A stretch of 5,600 nucleotides of DNA, taken from Rhodocyclaceae bacterium. GTDB lineage: Bacteria; Pseudomonadota; Gammaproteobacteria; Burkholderiales; Rhodocyclaceae. The notes below the pieces were generated by a model, which worked only from the letters and a program-made list of their open reading frames with translations, was not told the DNA's origin and searched no databases. Below are positions 1 through 5,600 of this stretch, one piece after another. The position numbers were made by a program, and so were the translations under genes. Every line of letters starts with the position of its first letter. Positions within the stretch are counted from its first letter, which is position 1. The DNA lies in contig JADFDL010000124.1 of NCBI GenBank assembly GCA_018262875.1, positions 1-5,600 on the forward strand. The letters are read 5' to 3'.

Positions 1-527
1 TGTCCCGCGACTGGGACAAGATGGAGGCATACCGCAAAAAAAAATGGCTGGGCATCGCCAAGCGTTATCCGACCATGAAGCCGGAAGAGCAGGCCCGGGT
101 CCAGCGACGCATGCAGGACTGGGGCAACCTGACGCCGGAGCAGCGCACCCAGGCGCGCACCCAATACAAGAGCCTGAAAACCGCCCCGCCGGAACATAAA
201 GAGGCGATCAAGAAGAAATGGAATCTTTACAAGGAATTACCGGACGAGGAAAAAAAGCGCCTGGCGGAAAAAGCCGCCAGCAAGAAAGCATCCCTCAAGC
301 CCGGAACCGCGAAGCCGCTCGGGCTGGCGCCCAGGTTGCCGACGACTGCATCCCAGCCGCTGCCGGCCGCTCCTCCGGCAGCCGAATCCGTTCCGCCCCC
401 CGTCACCCCTGCGGCGGAGTCCGCGATGCCTCCGACTCAAGTCGACACCCCCGCTTCGGCTGAAGCTCCAGTGCAACCTGTCACGGCAACGCCGGCCGCA
501 TCGGCCCCCACGTCCGGCCAGCAGTAA
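1..527 (+). CDS. DUF3106-type protein, 5' end outside window (partial)
   Basis: The reading frame is open to the left edge (first full codon at base 3) and stops at TAA 525-527. The ATG at 21 has no ribosome binding site before it, and the codons ahead of it (S-R-D-W-D-K) already read like the family, so the gene starts upstream. Counting from that Met, residues 4-86 are highly charged and helical, with four similar units each opening with Pro-Glu/Asp: P21-E, P39-E, P57-E and P74-D (spacing 18, 18, 17). Typical pieces are KPEEQARVQRRMQDW and LTPEQRTQARTQYKSL. Residues about 94-168 form a low-complexity Pro/Ala/Thr/Ser tail, probably disordered. The pattern matches my recollection of DUF3106 proteins of betaproteobacteria, whose function is unknown; these are usually exported, but the N-terminus needed to see a signal peptide is missing. 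The RDD gene starts 8 bases downstream, suggesting co-transcription. Confidence 0.8.
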   Translation, partial: SRDWDKMEAYRKKKWLGIAKRYPTMKPEEQARVQRRMQDWGNLTPEQRTQARTQYKSLKTAPPEHKEAIKKKWNLYKELPDEEKKRLAEKAASKKASLKPGTAKPLGLAPRLPTTASQPLPAAPPAAESVPPPVTPAAESAMPPTQVDTPASAEAPVQPVTATPAASAPTSGQQ

Positions 528-535
528 GCGCTACT

Positions 536-967
536 GTGCCGGATGCAACCCTCGCTGCAGCCGCGCCGCCCAGCATCCGCCGCCGTCTGGCCAGCATGCT
601 CTATGAGTCGTTCCTGCTGCTGGGCGTATTGAGCGTTGCCTTCGTCCTGCCTTACCTGCTGATCGGCATGATCTGGGAAATCGCCGTCCCCGGGCCATTG
701 CTCTGGCTGCACATTTTTATTGTCCTGCTGGCGTATTTCGGCTGGCTCTGGAAACGCAGCGGGCAAACCCTCGCCATGCAGACATGGAAAATCAGGCTGG
801 TGTCCGCCAACGGCATGTCTTTGACGACCCGGCAGGTTTTCCTGCGCTATTCCCTGGCCTGGCCGAGCCTGCTTGCAGGTGGCATCGGAATTCTCTGGGC
901 GCTGATCGATCGCGACCGCCAGTTTCTGCACGATCGGCTGGCCGGCACCCGCCTCATCGGACAATAA
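536..967 (+). CDS. RDD family integral membrane protein
   Basis: This 143-residue protein has the RDD-family layout. A short N-terminal tail leads into the Arg-rich entry R15-R16-R17-L-A-S-M-L-Y-E. Three hydrophobic segments follow, at about residues 24-48, 55-72 and 105-124. The conserved loop WKRSGQTLAMQTWKIRLV (72-89) lies after the second, and the C-terminal IDRDRQFLHDRLAGTRLI (124-141) contains the family's Asp residues. It should sit in the inner membrane; RDD proteins are poorly characterised and some have been linked to ion transport, so no substrate can be named. The GTG at 536 is chosen because the next in-frame ATG (596) would remove the conserved Arg cluster. No strong ribosome binding site is visible, so translation may be coupled to the DUF3106 gene ending 8 bases before. 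The stop is TAA 965-967, 3 bases from the converging lptG stop. Confidence 0.85.
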   Translation: MPDATLAAAAPPSIRRRLASMLYESFLLLGVLSVAFVLPYLLIGMIWEIAVPGPLLWLHIFIVLLAYFGWLWKRSGQTLAMQTWKIRLVSANGMSLTTRQVFLRYSLAWPSLLAGGIGILWALIDRDRQFLHDRLAGTRLIGQ

Positions 968-970
968 CCG

Positions 971-2044
971 TCAGCGCCGCTCGACCCACCACAGCATGCC
1001 GGCTGCCGCCAGCAGGAAGAGCGCGCTCGGCGTGATGGCCGAAAAGAAAGGCGGCCAACTGTTGATGATGCCGAGGTTGGAGAACAGGCCGTTGAGCATG
1101 TGAAAGGTGATGCCGAGCATGATGCCGGCAAACACCTTGACGCTGACTGCCCCCATGCGATCCTGCAGGTAGGCGAACGGCAACGCCAGGGCCATCATGA
1201 CCAGCGCCGCCAACGGATAGATCAGTTTCTTCCACATGGCGATTTCGTAGCGCTGCGTCTTCACCTGATTGTCCTTGAGGTGGCTGATATACCGATACAG
1301 GCTGGCTACCGACATCCGCTCGGGCATGACCAGCAGCACGCCGAGGATTTCCGGGTTGATCGCGGATTGCCAGACAGCTTCCGGCAGGCGATTCACCCTC
1401 GCCCGATCCCTTTCGAAAACAGTCTGCGCGACATCCTTGAGGCGCCACTTGTCAGGCGGCAGGTATTCCCCTTCCCTGGCCTCGGAAATCGAACGCAGGA
1501 CATGGTTCTTGTCGAATTCGTAGATGCGCACGCCCTCCAGCCTCGAATCCGGCAGCACCGTACGGACATTGATGAAGCTCATGTCGTCCTTGACCCACAG
1601 GCCGGAGCGAAATTCCTGCCCCACCACCTGGGACATCGCATCCAGGCGCAACTGCTTGGCGGCACGCTCCGCCGGGGGCGCAATGAAGTCGCCGACCACG
1701 AATGTCAGCAGGACGAAGGCCAGCCCGACTTTGGCAAGCGCGCCCAGAATCGCTGCCGTCGATAGCCCCGAGGCGCGCAACACGGTGATCTCCGAATGAC
1801 GGGCAAGCATGGTCAGGGCATAGAGCGTGCCGATCAGCACCGCGATGGGCGCCAGTTCGTAGATATGGCCCGGCAGCGTCAGCAGCACGAACAGCGACAT
1901 ATAGCGCAATTGATAACTGCCCTTGCCCAGGCTTTGCAATTCGTTGATGAAGTCGAAAAAAGCAAACAGCATCAGAAAGGCCACGAGGACCAGCGTCACG
2001 GCTGAATAGATTTCCCTTGCCAGGTAACGCTGGTAGACCTTCAT
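971..2044 (-). CDS. lptG: LPS export ABC transporter permease LptG
   Basis: LptG is one of two membrane subunits of the LptB2FG transporter, which extracts lipopolysaccharide from the outer leaflet of the inner membrane and passes it to the LptC-LptA bridge. The 357-residue product begins MKVYQRYLAREIY, a typical LptG start. It has three N-terminal membrane helices (about 13-33, 62-80, 100-120), a periplasmic beta-jellyroll region (about 125-265) and three C-terminal helices (about 273-293, 302-322, 334-354). The segment LARHSEITVLRASGLS (80-95) is the cytoplasmic coupling helix expected to dock on the ATPase LptB. The start at 2044 is preferred over an in-frame ATG at 2131, which would add 29 residues unlike the family and lie deep inside lptF. 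A GAGG sits about 8 bases before the chosen start. The ATG overlaps the lptF stop in ATGA, which favours translational coupling and equal subunit amounts. lptB is not in the window. Confidence 0.96.
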   Translation of the reverse strand: MKVYQRYLAREIYSAVTLVLVAFLMLFAFFDFINELQSLGKGSYQLRYMSLFVLLTLPGHIYELAPIAVLIGTLYALTMLARHSEITVLRASGLSTAAILGALAKVGLAFVLLTFVVGDFIAPPAERAAKQLRLDAMSQVVGQEFRSGLWVKDDMSFINVRTVLPDSRLEGVRIYEFDKNHVLRSISEAREGEYLPPDKWRLKDVAQTVFERDRARVNRLPEAVWQSAINPEILGVLLVMPERMSVASLYRYISHLKDNQVKTQRYEIAMWKKLIYPLAALVMMALALPFAYLQDRMGAVSVKVFAGIMLGITFHMLNGLFSNLGIINSWPPFFSAITPSALFLLAAAGMLWWVERR

Positions 2045-3147
2045 CGACGCGGCCTCATCCAGGTAAACACCGACAACCGCTTGAAGAAGAGCAGGATCAG
2101 CACGACGAACATCACGACATGCACCAGCCACCAGCCCGTTTCGAAGCGCAGCTTGCCCTGCGCCACCCAGGCCTGGCAGACCGAGATCAGGTTGCTGTAG
2201 AACATGTAGGTCAACAGCGCCAGCACCAGATTGTTGGTGCGGCCGGCGCGCGGATTGACAAAGCTGAGGGGAATCGCCAGCAGGGCCAGATTGAAGGCCG
2301 CCAGCGGCAGCCCGATGCGCCAGAGGAGCTCGCCCTTGCCGGCGTTGGCTGGGCTCTGCAGAAGCGCCCAGGTGGGCAGACTCTTCGTCGTCTGCTCGAT
2401 GCCGCGCGCCTCTTTTGTCTCGATGCGCACGGCGTAACGCTCGAATTCCATGACACGATATTCAGGCGATCCCGGGGTGCCCTCGTAGCGGCGGCCATTG
2501 ACGAGGACGACGAAGCGGTCGCCGTTGGGCAGGCTCTCGGTATAACCACTGGTGGACATCATGACGCCGAGCCGGCCATGCTGCATCGAGCTGATGAAGA
2601 TGTTCTTCACCGACCCCTCTTCGCCGGTGGCGGATTCGCCGGAGGCGGCCTCGACGAAGAACACCCGCTCGCCACTGGCCGATTCCTTGAACGCGCCGGG
2701 CGAGACCCGGGCGACGTCGTCCCGGGTGTCCATGCGCTGGCGGTATTCGGTGCTCTTCGATTGCGCCCAAGGCGACAGCAGCAGCGACAACACGGCAATC
2801 GCCGCCACCAGCGGCGCCGCAAACTTCAGGACAGGCTTGATCCAGGCCGTCAGCGGCAGGCCGGATGCGAACCACACCGACATTTCCGAATCGCGGTAGC
2901 TGCGCGAAATCGTCATCAGCACCGCGATGAACACCGTCAGCGACAGCAGGATCGGCAGATGCGTCAGCGCGCCGAAGCCGAGCAGGGCGATGACGGCCTC
3001 GGACACCAGCTTGCCGCCGGCGGCCTGACTCAGCAGGCGAATCAACTGGGTCGTCAGCAGAATGGCGAAAAGCGCGACAAACGCCGCGCCGGCAGTGCCG
3101 GTGCATTCACGTATCACCGCACGCTCAAAGGTCGACCCGCGCGCCAT
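2041..3147 (-). CDS. lptF: LPS export ABC transporter permease LptF
   Basis: LptF is the partner of LptG in the LptB2FG lipopolysaccharide extractor of the inner membrane. The 368-residue protein shows the same plan. Helices lie at about 17-37, 60-80 and 107-127. A coupling-helix segment SRSYRDSEMSVWFASGLPLT (81-100) follows the second helix. The periplasmic jellyroll spans about 130-270, including the LptF-typical NGRRYEGTPGSPEYRVMEFERY region (217-238). Helices at about 274-297, 304-324 and 338-356 complete it. Length is normal for the family (about 360-370). The ATG at 3145-3147 gives a few residues before the conserved F-E-R-A-V-I-R-E start; no Shine-Dalgarno sequence is visible before it (the preceding - strand bases are AT-rich, agataaagtcaaa). 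The gene is first of a two-gene unit with lptG and is divergent from pepA, the same arrangement as in E. coli. The stop TGA (2041-2043) lies inside the ATGA overlap. Confidence 0.96.
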   Translation of the reverse strand: MARGSTFERAVIRECTGTAGAAFVALFAILLTTQLIRLLSQAAGGKLVSEAVIALLGFGALTHLPILLSLTVFIAVLMTISRSYRDSEMSVWFASGLPLTAWIKPVLKFAAPLVAAIAVLSLLLSPWAQSKSTEYRQRMDTRDDVARVSPGAFKESASGERVFFVEAASGESATGEEGSVKNIFISSMQHGRLGVMMSTSGYTESLPNGDRFVVLVNGRRYEGTPGSPEYRVMEFERYAVRIETKEARGIEQTTKSLPTWALLQSPANAGKGELLWRIGLPLAAFNLALLAIPLSFVNPRAGRTNNLVLALLTYMFYSNLISVCQAWVAQGKLRFETGWWLVHVVMFVVLILLFFKRLSVFTWMRPRR

Positions 3148-3148
3148 T

Positions 3149-3178
3149 TTGACTTTATCTGAGGGGAAAAGGGATAAT
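3149..3178 (+). promoter_or_regulatory. Sigma-70-type promoter for pepA operon
   Basis: A -35 box TTGACT (3149-3154; five of six match TTGACA) and a -10 box GATAAT (3173-3178; five of six match TATAAT) are separated by 18 bases. Transcription should start near 3185, giving a leader of about 25 bases before the pepA GTG at 3210. The -35 box begins one base beyond the lptF start codon on the other strand, so this promoter lies across the lptF leader. It would drive pepA, holC and the following small gene. It is read from the sequence by eye only. Confidence 0.7.
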
Positions 3179-3194
3179 CGGAGCCTGATTTGCC

Positions 3195-3203
3195 GGAGAG
3201 GAG
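3195..3203 (+). promoter_or_regulatory. pepA ribosome binding site, fixes GTG start
   Basis: The purine run GGAGAGGAG ends 6 bases before the GTG at 3210, a good Shine-Dalgarno spacing. A TTG at 3204, in the same frame, directly abuts the run and would be a poor start. The site therefore selects GTG 3210 and an N-terminus of M-E-F-S-I-K, which is also the usual start of betaproteobacterial PepA. Confidence 0.75.
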
Positions 3204-3209
3204 TTGCGC

Positions 3210-4703
3210 GTGGAATTTAGCATAAAAAACGGTGGCCCGGACAAGGCCAAATACGACTGTGTCGCTGTCGGTGTATTCGATTCGCGAAAATTATCGGAAC
3301 CGGCGCAAAAGCTGGACAAGGCTTCCGGGGGGCATCTGACAGGCATTCTGCGCCGGGGCGACATGGCGGGGAAAGGCGGTTCGACGCTCCTCTTGCACGG
3401 TACGCCGGGCATCGCCGCCGAGCGCGTGCTGCTGGTCGGCCTCGGCAAGGAAGCGGAATTCGGCGAGAAGGCCTATCGCGACGCGGTTGCCGCAACGGCG
3501 CGCGCGCTGAAGGACGCCGGCAGCAGGGATGTCCTCATTACCCTGAGCGAACTAGCCGTCGCCGGACGCAACGCCGCCTGGCGCGTGCGGCAAGGCAACC
3601 TGGCTATTCATGACGCCTTCTTCCGTTCGGACCAACTCAAGTCGAAGAAAGACGGCAGCAAGCCCGCTCTGGATGCCTTCGCGTTCTCCGTCGCGGGCAA
3701 GGATGTCCGGTCCGCCACCGTCGCGCTGGCGCAGGGCGAAGCCATCGCGCAGGGAATGAACCTCGCACGCGAACTGGGCAACCTGCCGGCCAACTTCTGC
3801 ACGCCGACCTATCTGGCGCAGCAGGCACAAAAGCTGGCGAAAACGTTCAAGCTGAAGTGCCAGGTGCTCGATCGCGCCCAGATGGAAACCCTCGGCATGG
3901 GCTCGCTGCTTTCCGTCGCACGCGGCTCGCACCAGCCGCCGCGCTTCATCGTCTTGCAGTATCACGGCGGCAAGGCCAAGGCGAAACCCATTGTGCTGGT
4001 CGGCAAGGGCATCACTTTCGACACCGGCGGCATCTCGCTCAAGCCCGGCGCCGAGATGGACGAGATGAAGTACGACATGTGCGGCGCCGCCAGCGTGCTC
4101 GGCGCTTTCCACGCCCTCGCCACCATGAAGCTGCCGCTGAATGTCGTCGGCCTCATCCCGACCACCGAGAACATGCCGGGCGGCGCCGCCACCCGGCCGG
4201 GCGACATCGTCACCTCGATGTCCGGCCAGACCATCGAAATCCTCAACACGGATGCGGAAGGCCGGCTGATTCTCTGCGATGCGCTGACCTACGCCGAGCG
4301 TTTCGAGCCCGATTGCGTGGTGGACGTCGCCACCCTCACTGGCGCCTGCGTCATCGCCCTGGGCGCGGCGGCTTCGGGCCTGATGGCCAACCATGACGGC
4401 CTCGCCGCGGAGCTGCTGGAAGCGGGACAGGTCTCCGGCGACCGCGCCTGGCAACTGCCGCTGTGGGAGGATTACCAGGAAATGCTCAAGAGCAATTTCG
4501 CCGACATCCCGAACATCAGCGGCAGCCGCGCGGCGGGCACCATCACCGCGGCCTGTTTTCTGGCGCGCTTCACGAAGAAATACCGCTGGGCGCATCTCGA
4601 CATCGCCGGCACCGCCTGGCGCTCCGGCAAGGAAAAGGGCTCGACCGGGCGCCCGGTACCGCTGCTGACGCACTTCCTGCTCAAGCGTGCAGGCAAGCTG
4701 TGA
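3210..4703 (+). CDS. pepA: Leucyl aminopeptidase, M17 family
   Basis: This cytosolic two-metal exopeptidase removes N-terminal residues (leucine preferred) from peptides and works in peptide turnover. The E. coli homologue is a hexamer that also binds DNA in XerCD recombination and carAB control; whether this one does so is not shown by the sequence. The 497-residue product (E. coli: 503) has the variable N-terminal domain (about 1-160) and the catalytic domain (about 175-497). The active-site set is complete: K266 and D271 in [11 protein letters not shown]278 in SLKPG, D289 in KYDMCGA, and D348, E350 and R352 in the M17 signature NTDAEGRL (346-353). These correspond to E. coli K270, D275, K282, D293, D352, E354 and R356. 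The start is GTG with a strong ribosome binding site. Its stop overlaps the holC start in GTGA. The gene is divergent from lptF and heads the pepA-holC unit, as in E. coli. Confidence 0.97.
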   Translation: MEFSIKNGGPDKAKYDCVAVGVFDSRKLSEPAQKLDKASGGHLTGILRRGDMAGKGGSTLLLHGTPGIAAERVLLVGLGKEAEFGEKAYRDAVAATARALKDAGSRDVLITLSELAVAGRNAAWRVRQGNLAIHDAFFRSDQLKSKKDGSKPALDAFAFSVAGKDVRSATVALAQGEAIAQGMNLARELGNLPANFCTPTYLAQQAQKLAKTFKLKCQVLDRAQMETLGMGSLLSVARGSHQPPRFIVLQYHGGKAKAKPIVLVGKGITFDTGGISLKPGAEMDEMKYDMCGAASVLGAFHALATMKLPLNVVGLIPTTENMPGGAATRPGDIVTSMSGQTIEILNTDAEGRLILCDALTYAERFEPDCVVDVATLTGACVIALGAAASGLMANHDGLAAELLEAGQVSGDRAWQLPLWEDYQEMLKSNFADIPNISGSRAAGTITAACFLARFTKKYRWAHLDIAGTAWRSGKEKGSTGRPVPLLTHFLLKRAGKL

Positions 4704-5122
4704 CCGGCATCGACTTTTACCATGGCGCCAACGACAAGGTACAGGCGGCCTGCCGCCTGATCGGCGAGTTGTATGCCCAGGGCCGCAAAGTGCTGGTCTA
4801 TGCGCCGGCGGACAGCCTGGCCGCCCAGGTGGATCGTCAGCTATGGGTACAGCCCGCGACGGGCTTCGTGCCCCATTGCCGTCTCGACGCGGCACTGGCC
4901 GGCGAGACACCCATCGTCATCGGCGGCTCGCTGGACGATGCGGCGCATCACGACGTGCTGGTGAATCTCGACGGCAACCTGCCGCCGGTGTTTTCCCGAT
5001 TCGAGCGGCTGCTCGAAATCGTCGGCACGGATGAAGCCGACCGCGTACCGGCGCGGGAACGCTTCAAGTTCTACCGCGACCGCGGCTATGCCATCGCGGC
5101 ACACGATCTTGCGAAAGCCTGA
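4700..5122 (+). CDS. holC: DNA polymerase III chi subunit
   Basis: Chi is an accessory subunit of the replicative DNA polymerase III clamp-loader assembly; in E. coli it joins the complex through psi (HolD) and contacts the C-terminal tail of single-strand DNA-binding protein. The 140-residue product (E. coli: 147) starts M-T-G-I-D-F-Y-H and shows family hallmarks: [20 protein letters not shown] (30-49), the [12 protein letters not shown] segment (48-59), PIVIGG (71-76), VLVNLDG (86-92) with [11 protein letters not shown] (98-108), and the C-terminal [11 protein letters not shown] (120-130). The start is a GTG whose last two bases begin the pepA stop (GTGA, 4700-4703), indicating translational coupling; no strong separate ribosome binding site is seen. 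An upstream in-frame ATG (4463) would add about 79 residues lying inside pepA with no chi similarity, so it is not used. The next gene starts one base after the stop. Confidence 0.93.
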   Translation: MTGIDFYHGANDKVQAACRLIGELYAQGRKVLVYAPADSLAAQVDRQLWVQPATGFVPHCRLDAALAGETPIVIGGSLDDAAHHDVLVNLDGNLPPVFSRFERLLEIVGTDEADRVPARERFKFYRDRGYAIAAHDLAKA

Positions 5123-5123
5123 G

Positions 5124-5528
5124 ATGGACGACGACATCTTCGGCAAGGCCGACGCGCTGATGAAGCGCCGCGCCTTCGTCGCCGGCGGCGCCCAACCAGC
5201 GCTGCCCGTCGAAGATCTGCCGGTGCTCACCGAGGTGGTTGACCCGAGCAATGCGGTGCCGGCGCTCTCGGCCGCCCTGTCCGGCAGCCCGGGTGCCGAG
5301 CATCTGGCCGAGCGCATGCGCGACCTGCTCGGCCCCCTGCCGCCGGACATCGCCCGTGCCGTCGAGAACTGGCTGGTCGCCACCCTGCCGCGACTGGTCG
5401 CCCGCCGCCTCGACGGCATCGCCGAACAGGTCGCCGAGGAAGTCGGTGCGGCACTGCGCGAAACGCTGCCGCTGCTGATTTCCGACCTGATTCGCTCGGC
5501 CCAGGAAAGGACCAAGCAAAGCAAGTAA
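5124..5528 (+). CDS. Small hypothetical protein between holC and expected valS
   Basis: I cannot assign a function. The product is 134 residues. It has an acidic start M-D-D-D-I-F and a basic patch K14-R-R. A short motif DLPVLTEVV (31-39) resembles the I-P-V-L-T-E-V motif seen in betaproteobacterial hypothetical proteins (possibly the DUF2486 group, from memory and unverified). About 58-128 is predicted from hydrophobic and charged spacing to be amphipathic helices (for example AERMRDLLGPLPPDIARAVE and AEEVGAALRETLPLLISDLI). The C-terminus is polar (RSAQERTKQSK). There is no signal peptide or clear membrane helix, so it is probably cytoplasmic. The ATG at 5124 lies one base after the holC stop, which places it in the pepA-holC operon and makes coupled translation likely; its own ribosome binding site is weak. 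Codon use matches its neighbours, with GC-rich third positions, which supports a real gene. Upstream in-frame starts inside holC are not needed. Stop is TAA 5526-5528. Confidence 0.8.
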   Translation: MDDDIFGKADALMKRRAFVAGGAQPALPVEDLPVLTEVVDPSNAVPALSAALSGSPGAEHLAERMRDLLGPLPPDIARAVENWLVATLPRLVARRLDGIAEQVAEEVGAALRETLPLLISDLIRSAQERTKQSK

Positions 5529-5534
5529 GGTTCG

Positions 5535-5556
5535 CCGGAGCAGATAGCCGCTCCGG
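5535..5556 (+). terminator. Hairpin after the pepA-holC-hypothetical operon, possible terminator
   Basis: CCGGAGC (5535-5541) and GCTCCGG (5550-5556) form a perfect 7-bp GC-rich stem with an 8-base loop, 6 bases after the stop of the small gene. The bases that follow (TATAATTT, then a broken T run at 5569-5572) are AT-rich but not a clean T tract, so as an intrinsic terminator it would be weak or leaky. It could instead be a transcript-end stabiliser, or an operator, because its right arm touches the -10 box of the next promoter. Confidence 0.4.
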
Positions 5557-5562
5557 TATAAT
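5557..5562 (+). promoter_or_regulatory. Perfect TATAAT -10 box, candidate promoter for next gene
   Basis: A consensus -10 hexamer TATAAT lies about 35 bases before the ATG at the window edge, with a predicted transcription start near 5569. At 15-20 bases upstream I find no good -35 match (gccgga at 17 spacing) and no TGn extension, so strength is uncertain or an activator may be needed. The hairpin described just before it occupies the spacer and -35 region. Confidence 0.4.
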
Positions 5563-5597
5563 TTCGGCTTTTCCGCAATTCCCTTTCCCCATCCAGG

Positions 5598-5600
5598 ATG
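5598..5600 (+). other. Possible start codon of the next gene at window edge
   Basis: The window ends on ATG. In E. coli and related proteobacteria valS (valyl-tRNA synthetase) follows holC, so valS is the expected neighbour, but no coding sequence is visible to confirm it. An AGG directly abuts this ATG with no spacing; AGGATG may therefore be part of a Shine-Dalgarno sequence for a start just beyond the window rather than the start itself. Confidence 0.25.

Noticed and set aside
21..23. ATG taken as the true start of the DUF3106 gene
   Set aside because: The frame is open to the window edge, no ribosome binding site precedes the ATG, and family-like residues lie before it.
1100..1765. A 221-residue open frame on the + strand opposite lptG
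   Set aside because: It is an antisense shadow of lptG, with no recognisable motif and no ribosome binding site.
2045..2131. A 29-residue N-terminal extension of LptG
   Set aside because: The extra residues lie in the lptF coding sequence, do not look like LptG, and the ATGA junction at 2041-2044 gives the family-typical start.
2017..3162. A 381-residue open frame on the + strand opposite lptF
   Set aside because: Its product is a Gln/Arg/His-rich low-complexity string typical of antisense readings of a membrane protein gene; lptF on the - strand is clearly the real gene.
3204..3209. TTG start for pepA two codons upstream
   Set aside because: It abuts the Shine-Dalgarno run, leaving no proper spacing, and GTG 3210 gives the usual M-E-F-S-I-K start.
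3552..4910. A 452-residue open frame on the - strand opposite pepA and holC
   Set aside because: It mirrors the codon phase of a GC-rich gene with an intact M17 active site on the other strand; its translation is Arg/Gly/Ala/His-rich and resembles no family I know.
5031..5123. A longer version of the small gene starting inside holC
   Set aside because: It would overlap holC by 92 bases, covering its conserved C-terminal end in another frame; ATG 5124 gives the standard operon junction.
1..5600. A previously undescribed defence, mobile or biosynthetic system
   Set aside because: All clear genes are housekeeping or conserved envelope families in ancestral order, with uniform composition and no repeats, integrases or toxin-antitoxin pairs.

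Overview
The window is a compact, GC-rich stretch of bacterial chromosome with six genes and almost no spare DNA. The protein families and gene order point to a betaproteobacterium, perhaps Rhodocyclales-like. That assignment is inferred from the DUF3106 + RDD pair beside lptG and from the residue style of LptF, PepA and HolC; no marker here fixes the genus. There are no RNA genes, insertion sequences, CRISPR arrays or signs of recent transfer.

Layout. On the + strand at the left edge lies the 3' part of a DUF3106-type protein (1-527), followed after 8 bases by a small RDD-family membrane protein (536-967). They meet the lptF-lptG pair tail to tail, with only 3 bases between the RDD and lptG stop codons. 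lptG (971-2044) and lptF (2041-3147) are on the - strand, overlap by 4 bases (ATGA), and encode the two membrane subunits of the LptB2FG lipopolysaccharide extractor. A 62-base divergent intergenic region (3148-3209) carries a good sigma-70-type promoter for pepA. On the + strand follow pepA (3210-4703, M17 leucyl aminopeptidase), holC (4700-5122, DNA polymerase III chi subunit, GTGA overlap with pepA) and an unrecognised 134-residue protein (5124-5528). The last 72 bases hold a 7-bp hairpin that abuts a perfect TATAAT box and end on an ATG. By synteny the next gene should be valS (valyl-tRNA synthetase), but no valS coding sequence is visible.

How it fits together. The arrangement lptG-lptF (leftward) / pepA-holC-(x)-valS (rightward) is the same as in Escherichia coli, so this is an old conserved housekeeping neighbourhood. 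What differs from E. coli is the extra small gene after holC and the DUF3106/RDD pair on the far side of lptG. I see no exotic system. The most useful leads are the small holC-linked protein, the tandem 18-residue helical repeat in the DUF3106 protein, and the tightly packed regulatory DNA between lptF and pepA and upstream of the expected valS.
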